In this document: positions 51,759 through 59,705 of the stretch, piece after piece
Position numbering within the stretch: the stretch's first letter is position 1
How the letters are laid out: each line of letters begins with the position of its first letter
DNA from: Streptomyces venezuelae ATCC 10712
Lineage (GTDB): Bacteria > Actinomycetota > Actinomycetes > Streptomycetales > Streptomycetaceae
Length of the DNA stretch: 64,000 bases
Assembly (NCBI RefSeq): GCF_008639165.1
Contig: NZ_CP029197.1
Span: 7,010,001 to 7,074,000, forward strand
Direction: 5' to 3'
The notes under the pieces: generated by a model
The model's input: only the letters and a program-made list of their open reading frames with translations
What the model was told of the DNA's origin: nothing
Databases searched by the model: none
Program-made: the position numbers and the translations under genes

Positions 51759-52193
51759 ATGGCGAGCAATGTGCCCCCCGGCCATTCCTCGGACCTCGAC
51801 TGGCTGCTGAGCGGACTGGTCCAGCGGGTCCCGTACACCCGCAACGCGGTTCTGCTCTCCTCCGACGGCCTCGTCAAATCCGTCCACGGCCTCGACCCCG
51901 ACGCCGCCGACCACATGGCCGCCCTCGCCTCCGGCCTGTACTCGCTCGGCCGCAGCGCGGGCGCCCGGTTCGGCGACGGCGGTGAGGTGCGCCAGGTGGT
52001 CGTCGAGCTCGACTCCACCCTCCTGTTCGTCTCCACCGCCGGCTCCGGCACCTGCCTCGCGGTGCTCGCCGGACGCGAGGCGGACGCCGCGGTCCTCGGG
52101 TACGAGATGGCGATGCTCGTCAAGAGCGTCCGGCCGTACCTGGTCACCCCCGCCCGGCAGGCAGCCGGTGTGGTGGGTGGCCTCGGACAGTGA
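51759..52193 (+). CDS. roadblock/LC7 protein (CvnB type)
   Basis: A 144-residue roadblock/LC7-domain protein: DLDWLLSGLVQRVPYTRNAVLLSSDGLVKSV opens the fold and VVVELDSTLLFVSTAGSGTCLAVLAG gives the central strands. Roadblock proteins act as GTPase regulators or scaffolds for the conservon GTPase. It starts five bases after the kinase gene and its stop overlaps the DUF742 gene start. Confidence 0.93.
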   Translation: MASNVPPGHSSDLDWLLSGLVQRVPYTRNAVLLSSDGLVKSVHGLDPDAADHMAALASGLYSLGRSAGARFGDGGEVRQVVVELDSTLLFVSTAGSGTCLAVLAGREADAAVLGYEMAMLVKSVRPYLVTPARQAAGVVGGLGQ

Positions 52194-52567
52194 ACGTGAC
52201 GCCTCCTCAGGAAGGGCCCTGGCTCGACGACGCGGCCGGCCGGCTGATCCGTCCGTACACCGTCAGCGGTGGCCGGACCCAGCCGACCACCGCCCTGGAC
52301 CTGCTGTCCATGGTGATGGCGACCGGCTCGTCACCCCAGGCCCATCTGGGCCCCGAACACAGCCTGGCCCTCGGGCTGTGCGACGGGCCCACGTCGGTGG
52401 CCGAGATCGCGGCGCACTTACGGCTCCCGGCCGTGGTCACCAAGGTCCTGCTCTCCGACCTCGTGGACTGCGGGGCGCTCACCGCGCGCGCCCCCCGGTT
52501 CCACGCCAACCCAACCGACCGTTCCTTGCTGGAGGCAGTGCTCGATGGCCTACGACAGCGGCTCTGA
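52190..52567 (+). CDS. DUF742 protein (CvnC type) with a TTA codon
   Basis: A 125-residue DUF742 protein containing LIRPYTVSGGRTQPTT, the conserved opening, and a winged-helix-like part (TSVAEIAAHLRLPAVVTKVLLSDLVDCGAL). It starts at GTG 52190 overlapping the roadblock gene and ends inside the GTPase gene. A TTA leucine codon at 52418-52420 would make its translation, and possibly that of the coupled GTPase, depend on the bldA tRNA. Confidence 0.92.
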   Translation: MNVTPPQEGPWLDDAAGRLIRPYTVSGGRTQPTTALDLLSMVMATGSSPQAHLGPEHSLALGLCDGPTSVAEIAAHLRLPAVVTKVLLSDLVDCGALTARAPRFHANPTDRSLLEAVLDGLRQRL

Positions 52568-53168
52568 GCGCCACGACAGTTTCGCGACCGACCCCTTCCC
52601 CACCGCGCTCAAGATCCTGGTGGCGGGCGGATTCGGCGTGGGCAAGACGACCCTCGTGGGTGCGGTCAGCGAGATCGAACCACTGAGCACCGAAGAGCTG
52701 CTGACCTCGGTCAGCGCGGCCACGGACAGCCTGGAGGGCGTGGAGTCCAAGTCGACGACCACCGTCGCCATGGACTTCGGCCGCATCACGCTCGACGACC
52801 GCCACGTGCTCTACCTCTTCGGCACCCCCGGCCAGGAGCGCTTCTGGTTCATGTGGGACGAACTCTCCGAGGGCGCGCTCGGGGCGGTCGTCCTCGCCGA
52901 CACCCGCAGGCTCCAGGACTGCTTCTCCGCCGTGGACTTCTTCGAGCGGCGGGGCATCCGGTTCGTCGTGGCGGTCAACGAGTTCGACGGCTCGTTCCGC
53001 TACGAGCCCGACGAGGTCCGGGCCGCGCTCGACCTCAAGCCGGAGGTCCCCGTCGTCACCTGCGACGCCCGGATCTCCAGCTCCGGCATCCGCACCCTGC
53101 TGACGCTCGTCCAGCACCTGCTCACCACCATCCCGGCCGCCGTGCCGAGCTACGGAGCCACGCCATGA
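52545..53168 (+). CDS. small GTPase (CvnD type)
   Basis: A 207-residue Ras-like GTPase with P-loop GGFGVGKTT (about residues 28-36), switch II region FGTPGQERFWFMW, and AVNEFDG in place of NKxD (G4). It is the nucleotide switch of the conservon; GTP binding is modulated by the roadblock partner. ATG 52545 lies inside the DUF742 gene, and its stop overlaps the GAF gene start. Confidence 0.93.
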   Translation: MAYDSGSERHDSFATDPFPTALKILVAGGFGVGKTTLVGAVSEIEPLSTEELLTSVSAATDSLEGVESKSTTTVAMDFGRITLDDRHVLYLFGTPGQERFWFMWDELSEGALGAVVLADTRRLQDCFSAVDFFERRGIRFVVAVNEFDGSFRYEPDEVRAALDLKPEVPVVTCDARISSSGIRTLLTLVQHLLTTIPAAVPSYGATP

Positions 53169-53737
53169 CGTACGACCCGACCGGTCACCTCCTGCTGACC
53201 CCCGTCGACAAGGACGCGCCCGCCCGAGTGCAGCGGCTGCGCGAACTCGGCCTCGGGGAGCGGCCGGAGCCGGCGTTCGACGAGTTCGCCCACCGTCTCG
53301 CCGACGTGACCGGCGCCCCGTTCTCGATGGTGAACTTCATCGACGAGAACCAGCAGTTCTTCGCGGGGCTGCACACCCCGGAGGGCACCCACTCGGGCAG
53401 CGACCTCGGCGCGGCCGCCGCCGGAACCGGGGGCGTCGGCCGCTACATGGCCCGCGACCACGGCTACTGCCCGCACGTGGTGGTACGCCGCAAGGCGCTC
53501 GTCCTGGAGGACGTCTGCGACTACCCGCGCTTCGCGGGAAACCCGGTCGTGGACGAGATCGGCATCCGCTCCTACATGGGGGCGCCGCTGATCGACCGCT
53601 CGGGCGTGGCGCTCGGCACGATCTGCGTCGTCGACACGGACGTACGGCCGTGGGGGCGCGCCGGCCTGGAGACGATCAAGGCGCTGGCGGCCGAGCTGAT
53701 GGAGCAGATCAACCGCCGTGAGGACGGCAGGTTCTGA
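53165..53737 (+). CDS. GAF-domain protein of the conservon
   Basis: A 190-residue GAF protein spanning AFDEFAHRLADVTGAPFSMVNFIDENQQFFAG to GAPLIDRSGVALGTICVVD. A Cys in DHGYCPHVV occupies the position used for ligand contact in related GAF sensors. As fifth gene, coupled by ATGA to the GTPase, it probably senses a small ligand or redox state for this conservon. It ends before a 15-bp terminator. Confidence 0.9.
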   Translation: MTYDPTGHLLLTPVDKDAPARVQRLRELGLGERPEPAFDEFAHRLADVTGAPFSMVNFIDENQQFFAGLHTPEGTHSGSDLGAAAAGTGGVGRYMARDHGYCPHVVVRRKALVLEDVCDYPRFAGNPVVDEIGIRSYMGAPLIDRSGVALGTICVVDTDVRPWGRAGLETIKALAAELMEQINRREDGRF

Positions 53738-53764
53738 CGGCCGGTCGAGAACGGAGCACACCCG

Positions 53765-53799
53765 AGAGCCCCGGCGCGGCGAGACCGCGCCGGGGCTCT
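53765..53799 (+). terminator. terminator of the conservon operon
   Basis: A perfect 15-bp stem (53765-53779 with 53785-53799) and a CGAGA loop lie 27 bases after the last stop, between convergent genes. Confidence 0.82.
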
Positions 53800-53852
53800 G
53801 GTGCGTCGGGGTGGGGCTGTGGGGGCTCTGGTGCGGCCGGGAGGCTCAGTGA

Positions 53853-55091
53853 TCAGGCGTGCACGGGCTCCAGCTCCGACTCGAGTGTCGTCTCCGCTTC
53901 CAGCTCCGGCGTGCGGACGACCTCGGACAGCCGTTCCGACCAGCTGCCCTTGTCCTGGCCGAGGGCGACCTCGGCCAGGCGCAGGAGCTGGACGTCGGAG
54001 GTGCCGGCCGGCGCGAAGATGTGGTGCGCGTCCCTGAGGTAGCGCTCGATGGGGCGGTCGGTGAAGAGACCGGCGGCGGCGTGGATCTCCATCGCGTTGC
54101 GGCCGGAGTCGATGGCCGACTCGACGTTCACGAGTTTCGCGTTCATCAGCTCGGCGTCGCAGGAGAGCCCCTGGTCGAGCAGGTGCACGGCGTGGTACGC
54201 GGCGAGCCGGGCGGTCATGAGCCGGGACTGCATCTGGCCCAGCTTCAGCTTGACCGTGGGGAGGTCGTGGAGGGGCTTGCCGTAGCGGATGCGCTCGGAG
54301 GCGAAGCGGGTGGTCTCCTCCAGGATCGCCTGGTGGATGCCGAGCGAGACGGCGGTGAGGTTGGCCCGGCCGTAGAGCACGCTGGAGGAGTACGCGACGG
54401 AGAGGCCGTCGCCCTCGTCGCCGAGGCGGTTGGCGGCCGGGACCCGGCAGTTCTCGAAGATCAGCTCGCCGAAGCTGAAGCCGTGGAGCCCCATGGACGG
54501 TCGTTGAGGACCGGTCCTGAAACCTGGACGATCGGATTCGACCAGGAATGCGGTGAGGCCCTTCGAGCCGGGACCGGTTCTGACGACGACGCCGTGCAGA
54601 TCGCCGACGTGGCTGTTGCCGACGTAGACCTTGCTGCCGTTGAGGATGTAGTCGTCGCCGTCACGCACGGCGGTGGCGCTCATGCCGAGGACGTGGCCGC
54701 CGGACTCCGGCTCGGTGACCGCGATGGTCGGCAGGCACTCGCCGGCGGCGATGGCCGGGAGCCAGGTCTTGCGCTGCTCGTCGCTGCCGAAGTGCACGAT
54801 CTTGGCGGTGCCCAGCTGCGAGGCCTGAACCATGGCGCCCATGGCGCCGCTGACCCTGGACAGCTCCTCGATGATGATCGTCTTGGCCAGGTGGCCGGCG
54901 CCCATACCGCCGTACTCCTGGCTGATCGTCGCCCCCAGCCAGCCCTGCTCCGCTATCAGCCGGGACAGTTCGTGGTGGACCGTGCGGGACGCCTCCATCT
55001 CGGCTATCCGTGGCCGGACCTCACGCTCGGTGAACTCGCGGACCGTCTCCCTGAGCTGATGATGCAGTCGACTGCTGAAGTAGCCGTCCAT
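53853..55091 (-). CDS. acyl-CoA dehydrogenase family protein
   Basis: A 412-residue flavoprotein. The N-terminal helical domain includes EYGGMGAGHLAKTIIIEELSR. ITVTEPESGGHVLG-like (AVTEPESGGHVLGM) and YILNGSKVYVGNS are the substrate/FAD-binding strands. The C-terminal helices end with EIHAAAGLFTDRPIERYLRDAHHIFAPAGTSDVQLL. It oxidises an acyl-CoA or carrier-bound acyl group; the substrate is not evident. I chose ATG 55091 (MDGYFSSRLHHQL) with AGAGGT seven bases upstream. The gene appears to stand alone. Confidence 0.9.
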   Translation of the reverse strand: MDGYFSSRLHHQLRETVREFTEREVRPRIAEMEASRTVHHELSRLIAEQGWLGATISQEYGGMGAGHLAKTIIIEELSRVSGAMGAMVQASQLGTAKIVHFGSDEQRKTWLPAIAAGECLPTIAVTEPESGGHVLGMSATAVRDGDDYILNGSKVYVGNSHVGDLHGVVVRTGPGSKGLTAFLVESDRPGFRTGPQRPSMGLHGFSFGELIFENCRVPAANRLGDEGDGLSVAYSSSVLYGRANLTAVSLGIHQAILEETTRFASERIRYGKPLHDLPTVKLKLGQMQSRLMTARLAAYHAVHLLDQGLSCDAELMNAKLVNVESAIDSGRNAMEIHAAAGLFTDRPIERYLRDAHHIFAPAGTSDVQLLRLAEVALGQDKGSWSERLSEVVRTPELEAETTLESELEPVHA

Positions 55092-55693
55092 CCGGAGTAC
55101 CTCTCCTGCGAAACGCCTGATCGGTTGTCCGGTCAGGTGGTGCATCGGCAGTGGCCCCGTCCCGAACAGGCCGACCACTTCATGGTGTTGATCTTTCCGG
55201 GAGGGATCAATATCGCCACCGTTTTTGTCTGAAACCCGAGCGGTTGACGAGCGAACGCGACTGTGTTTCGGGCAGGATTGACCTGCTCCGCTTGTTTGGA
55301 GCCCCATTCCGCTTAGGCGTCTTTCTGCCACTCGCCGTCGGCGCCGAGCGAGTGGGCATATGGCCATGAGAGCGCCCGCTCCACCACATGAGCGCCGTCC
55401 ACCCCGAAGCCCCGACATTTCGGAAGTCCGACGCTCCACTTCCCGCCAGGCGACCCACCTCCACGCCCCGCCCGCGCCCCGGTGGTGCGCCCCCGACGGG
55501 AGGGACGCCGGAGCGAGCGACCCGTTACGGAGAGTGATCGTCCTGCTCCGGCCGGCGCCCGGCGGCTCACCGTCGCAACCCGCCCCCGCACCGCCCCCGG
55601 TGACCGCCGGGAAAGGGTTCGTGACCACCAGGGAAAGTGCGGTATTGTTCTCATGCGCGTCCAGCCAGGGGAAACCCCAGGTCAGACGGGCAC
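55092..55693. other. intergenic region between acyl-CoA dehydrogenase and tRNA-Pro
   Basis: About 600 bases. I find no gene with both a start signal and recognisable product. The left part should hold the dehydrogenase promoter and the right part that of the tRNA gene. Confidence 0.5.
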
Positions 55694-55767
<74 letters not shown>

Positions 55768-55782
55768 CTCGAAAGAGTCGTT

Positions 55783-55829
55783 GATCAGGGGCCGTTTCAG
55801 AGCAATCTGAAACGGCCCCTGATCGTTTT
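55783..55829 (+). terminator. strong intrinsic terminator after tRNA-Pro
   Basis: A perfect 18-bp stem (55783-55800 with 55807-55824), a 6-base loop, then GTTTT. Confidence 0.93.
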
Positions 55830-55923
55830 CGGGGACCGACGGGGCCGCTCGCCCCTCGTTCCCCTGCCGACCTGGCCCAGGGACACCGCTGTCGGGGCAG
55901 GTCGTCTGTGGTGGGATGGCGCG

Positions 55924-56611
55924 ATGATCGCCACGGTGCTCTGGGAGCGGCAACTGCACCAGCGGGGCGGTGCGTCCGGTTTCGTCGTGGGGCCGGACTG
56001 TGTCGTCCTGCACGAGAGGCGTACCCGGCTGATCGGCGGTGACGTCCGTGCGGACCCTCGCATGGGGCGGCGGGGTGCTGACCGGCAGCGGGCAGGAGGC
56101 GGTTCTCCTTGACCCGGTCGACGGGAGCGACTTGGCGCGGTGGCGGCTGCCGGGCCCGCTCGCGGGACCCGACGCGAAGGCGTTCGTCCCGGTCGGTGCG
56201 GAGCGGGTGGTGGCGGTCTGCGAAGGCTCGGCGCTGGTGACCCTCGGGATCGGCGAGGACGAGCCCGCCCGGCTCGGCTCCTACGATCCGTTCGGAGCCG
56301 TCGGCCACGTCCACGGGGCGGTCTGGATGCTGCGGTCAGGCCGGGGGCTGCTCGCGGTGGATCCCGCCGACGGGACCGCGCTGTGGTCGGTCGAGGCGGA
56401 TCGCAAGATGGTCACCGACCCGCTGCCGTACGTCGACGCGCTCCTGGTGGGGGATGCCAACGGCGGCCTCCGGAAGGTGGGGCCCGACGGCCGGACCGTG
56501 GAGGGGTGTTCCCTCCCAGGGCGGCGCCTGGACGCGCTGGCCGCCGCCGGCGACGGCGGGCTGTTCTTCGCGGCGAAGGGCACCTTCGGCTACTTCGCCC
56601 TTGCTCCGTGA
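55924..56611 (+). pseudogene. degraded PQQ/WD-type beta-propeller gene
   Basis: Two fragments in different frames seem to come from one gene. Frame A (55924 to about 56040) encodes MIATVLWERQLHQRGGASGF, then VVGPDCVVLHERRTRL, like the start of a blade. Frame B (GTG 56039 to 56611, 190 residues) encodes further blades with VLLDPVDGSDLARW, LLAVDPADGTALW and GLRKVGPDGRTV. Neither has a signal peptide, and together they are much shorter than a full propeller. Frame B alone could still be a small real gene. Confidence 0.5.
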
Positions 56612-56765
56612 GCCGGGCGGCCGACCACTTCCGGAGCTGGGGGCCATCTCCGTACGCGAGTCCACTCGGCAGGGACCGGGAGAGTCGACCCCGGCCAGTG
56701 GTCGCACATGTGTGCAGCAGTAGTGCGCGGGCACACGGACAGCACCTCTTGGAAGGAGTCCCGCG

Positions 56766-56960
56766 ATGCTCGGCATAGTAGCCGCCGTACTGTTCTTCAT
56801 CTCGTTCCTGATCAACGCCGCGGACATCGGCACCAACGACGTGTTCACCTCGGCGAACGTCATGCTGCTCGGACTCACGGCCCTGGCCCTGCACGTTGCG
56901 GGCATCGGCGCCGGCCGGACTCGCCACAGCAACGGACGCCGGCCCTGGTCCCGTTCCTGA
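56766..56960 (+). CDS. small two-helix membrane protein
   Basis: A 64-residue protein with hydrophobic segments at about residues 2-20 and 32-50, and a short Arg-rich tail. A good GAAGGAG lies seven bases before ATG 56766. No conserved domain is recognised; similar short membrane proteins occur in many streptomycetes. It lies 224 bases upstream of ramR in the same direction. Confidence 0.7.
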   Translation: MLGIVAAVLFFISFLINAADIGTNDVFTSANVMLLGLTALALHVAGIGAGRTRHSNGRRPWSRS

Positions 56961-57142
56961 TCCGGGCGGTTCGATCTGGACATTCCTGGTCCGACGCGGT
57001 CGGCGTCACACGCCGTCGGCCTGCGTCGCCGTCGGAGCGACGAACCGGATCCGGCCGACGCGCTCCGGCGTGCGCCCCCCGTGCACCCGGTGCTGTGTTC
57101 CGCCCGGTGTTGCAAGGGCAGAGGGGTGGGGGTGGCTGCTCG

Positions 57143-57165
57143 CGTCGTGCACCCCTGGCACGACG
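57143..57165 (+). promoter_or_regulatory. inverted repeat upstream of ramR
   Basis: CGTCGTG (57143-57149) and CACGACG (57159-57165) form an inverted repeat with a 9-base centre, 19 bases before the ramR ATG. It may be an operator or a leader hairpin near the ribosome site. Confidence 0.45.
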
Positions 57166-57184
57166 GAGGACCGAAGGGGTGGGA

Positions 57185-57799
57185 ATGATACGAGTGACGG
57201 TGGTCTACGAGGCGCAGCTCCTGCGGACCGCGTTGGTCGAACTGCTGAGGTCGGGCGGGGTCACGGTGGTCTCCTCGCTGTCCAGATGGCCGCACGGCCC
57301 GGCGGCGGGGGAGTCCGAACCCGACGTGTACGTGGCGGACGCCGAGTGTCTGCCGCCCTCGGAGAAGCGGCTCGTGGCCGCTGCCGCACCGGGCTCGGGG
57401 GAGGGCGCGCGGGTCCGTCCGGTCCTGCTGGCCCTCGTCCCCGGGCAGCGGCCGGGGGTACTGCGACGGGCCCATGCCGCCGGCGCGGCCGGCTTCGTCG
57501 ACCAGAACGCCCCGAAGGATCGATTACTCGAGGCCGTGCACCGTCTGGCCAACGGGGAGCGGTTCATCGACGACACGCTCGCGCTCGGGTTCCTCCAGGC
57601 CGCGGAGATGCCCCTGACCCGGCGTGAGCTGAGCGTTCTCTCGCTGGCCGCCGACGGAGCGCCGGTCGCCGAGATCGCCGCGACGCTGTTCCTGACCAAG
57701 GGCACCGTCCGCAACTACATGGCGAGCGTCATCCGCAAGGTAGGCGCCCGGAACCGCGTGGACGCCATCCGCATCGCCCAGGGCGCCGGGTGGACCTGA
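57185..57799 (+). CDS. ramR: RamR-like LuxR-type response regulator
   Basis: A 204-residue orphan response regulator. Residues 1-125 form an atypical receiver: the phosphorylation-site region reads DVYVADAECL. Residues about 140-200 are a LuxR/NarL HTH (LTRRELSVLSLAADGAPVAEIAATLFLTKGTVRNYMASVIRKV). In Streptomyces, RamR activates ramCSAB for SapB production and aerial growth. The gene converges on ramB. A TTA codon at 57524-57526 (in DRLLEA) should make it bldA-dependent. Identity rests on the ram cluster context. Confidence 0.88.
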   Translation: MIRVTVVYEAQLLRTALVELLRSGGVTVVSSLSRWPHGPAAGESEPDVYVADAECLPPSEKRLVAAAAPGSGEGARVRPVLLALVPGQRPGVLRRAHAAGAAGFVDQNAPKDRLLEAVHRLANGERFIDDTLALGFLQAAEMPLTRRELSVLSLAADGAPVAEIAATLFLTKGTVRNYMASVIRKVGARNRVDAIRIAQGAGWT

Positions 57800-57810
57800 G
57801 CACCGCCCCG

Positions 57811-57831
57811 CGGCCCTGGCGGGCAGGGCCG
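57811..57831. terminator. hairpin between convergent ramR and ramB
   Basis: An 8-bp stem (57811-57818 with 57824-57831) with a GCGGG loop in the 34-base gap. It could stop both transcripts. Confidence 0.6.
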
Positions 57832-57833
57832 GC

Positions 57834-59705
57834 TCACCCTCGGACCTGGCTCCAGTGCCCCACCAGATCGCGGTAGAGAGCGGAACGCGCGAGCAGTTCC
57901 TCGTGCGTTCCGTACTGGGCCCGGGTGCCGTCGAGGACGAGGATCCTGTCGGCCCGGAGTGCCGAGGACAACCGGTGGGCGACCACGACCAGGGTTCCTG
58001 GCCGCGCACTCAGCGCCCGCTCGGCCGTGGCCTCGGCGACGGGGTCCAGGTGGCAGGTCGCCTCGTCGAGCAGCAGCAGGGGGGCGGGGGCCAGATGGGC
58101 GCGTCCCAGCGCGATCAGCTGGCGTTCGCCGAGGGACAGGGCGTCGGGCGTCAGCGTACGGTCGAGCCCGCCCACCCGGTCGACGAGGGATTCCAGGGCG
58201 AGCGCGTCCACGGTCCGGTCGACGGCGGACGGATCGGCGCCGGGCCGCAGGTACCGCAGGTTGTCCCGCAGGGTGCCCGTGAAGACGTACGCCTCCTGGG
58301 GAGTCAGCACGCGCAGGGCGGTGAGCTCCGGGCGCGAGCAGGCGGCGACGGCGTGGCCGAAGAGCCGTACCTCGCCCTGATCGGGGGTGAGCATGCCCGC
58401 CGCGACGTGCAGCAGGGTCGACTTGCCGATGCCGCTCGGGCCGACCACAGCGATGTGTTCCCCTTGCTCGACGGTGAGTTCCAGCGCGTCGAGGACGGGG
58501 CGTGCCCAGGGGCCGTACGACGCGCGTACGTGGCGCAGCTCCAGCGCCGTGGCCGCCCGGCCCGTACGGCGCGGGCCGGGCGGGGCGTCGGCGGGGGAAG
58601 GGCCCGGGGGCAGCGGTCGGGTGAGCCGGTCGAGGACGACGAAGAGCCGCGCGCCCGCGGCGCCCAGGACGGTCATCAGGGTGTGCAGGGCGGGGAGCAG
58701 CGACTGGAGGACGTAGGTGAGGGCACCCACCACGGCACCGGCCGTGACGCCCTGGCGGAGCAGCCACGGTGTGGCGACGAGCAGCAGGAGGACCGGCAGC
58801 TGTCCGGCCGTCGCCACCGCGAACGTACGGACGGACGCCCAGCGGGCCAGGGCGCGTTGGGCGGCGGCCGCCTCGTCGACGGCACGGCGGTTCTGCGCGG
58901 CGGTCGCCTCCTGGGCACCGCAGGCCACCGTGTCCCGCAGGGCGGAGCGGGTGATCTCGGCACGCCGCCCGACGGCCTCGTCCGCGTCGAGGTACCGGTG
59001 CTGGGCCCGCGCCATGGGCCGCAGGGAGACCGTGAACAGGGCGAGGCCAAGGACCAGGGGCGGAAGCACGACGAGGAGGAACTGCGGCGCGAGCGACAGC
59101 AGTCCGGCGAGGGCCCCGACGGCCACGAAGACGAAGGAGCGGGTGGCCAGCACCAGTCCGGCGAAGCTGTCTCGGGCGATCTCGGTCTGACTCGTCAGCC
59201 GGGACACCGCGGTCGTGTCCGCGCGCCCGCCCGTGGTCGTGGCGGTGCGCAGGGCGCGTACCACCGACCCGCGTACGAGTTCGTCGCGCAGCGGTTCCGT
59301 GAGGGGGGGCAGCTGGGCGAAGACGCCCCGGACGACGGGAGCGCCGAGGAGGATGGCCACGGCGGCCCCCGCCAGCCAGAGGAGGCCGGTCGAGGGCGTG
59401 CCTTTCAGAAATCCGTCGTCGAGGGAGCGGGCCACGCAGTAGCCGCCGAGGAACGTCTGCGCGGATTCGGCGGCCGACCACGCCGCCAGTTTCGCCAGGA
59501 CGCCCTTGCGGCGCACGAGGAGTGACCGGAGGAAGGCGGTGACGCGCCGGGCCGACTCCGCCTCGGGGGAGGAGGCCGCCGGTCCCGGAGGGGGGACACC
59601 CCGGGCCGGGGCCGTCCTCGGGGCGGTGACCTCCGGCGCCGGACGGTCCGTCGCCCTCGGCGCTGTCGGTTTCCTCTCCCGCCCCGGGCGCGGAGGGGGC
59701 GTCAC
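57834..59705 (-). CDS. ramB: RamB-like ABC transporter
   Basis: A 623-residue ABC exporter half. A Pro/Ala/Arg-rich head of about 55 residues precedes about six membrane helices (70-330). The ATPase has Walker A GPSGIGKST, signature DALSLGERQLIALGRA (LSLGE instead of LSGGQ), Walker B LLLLDEATCHLD and the H-loop VVAHRLS. With RamA it is thought to export SapB. GTG 59705 overlaps the ramA stop (GTGA). Last gene of the ram operon. Confidence 0.88.
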   Translation of the reverse strand: MTPPPRPGRERKPTAPRATDRPAPEVTAPRTAPARGVPPPGPAASSPEAESARRVTAFLRSLLVRRKGVLAKLAAWSAAESAQTFLGGYCVARSLDDGFLKGTPSTGLLWLAGAAVAILLGAPVVRGVFAQLPPLTEPLRDELVRGSVVRALRTATTTGGRADTTAVSRLTSQTEIARDSFAGLVLATRSFVFVAVGALAGLLSLAPQFLLVVLPPLVLGLALFTVSLRPMARAQHRYLDADEAVGRRAEITRSALRDTVACGAQEATAAQNRRAVDEAAAAQRALARWASVRTFAVATAGQLPVLLLLVATPWLLRQGVTAGAVVGALTYVLQSLLPALHTLMTVLGAAGARLFVVLDRLTRPLPPGPSPADAPPGPRRTGRAATALELRHVRASYGPWARPVLDALELTVEQGEHIAVVGPSGIGKSTLLHVAAGMLTPDQGEVRLFGHAVAACSRPELTALRVLTPQEAYVFTGTLRDNLRYLRPGADPSAVDRTVDALALESLVDRVGGLDRTLTPDALSLGERQLIALGRAHLAPAPLLLLDEATCHLDPVAEATAERALSARPGTLVVVAHRLSSALRADRILVLDGTRAQYGTHEELLARSALYRDLVGHWSQVRG

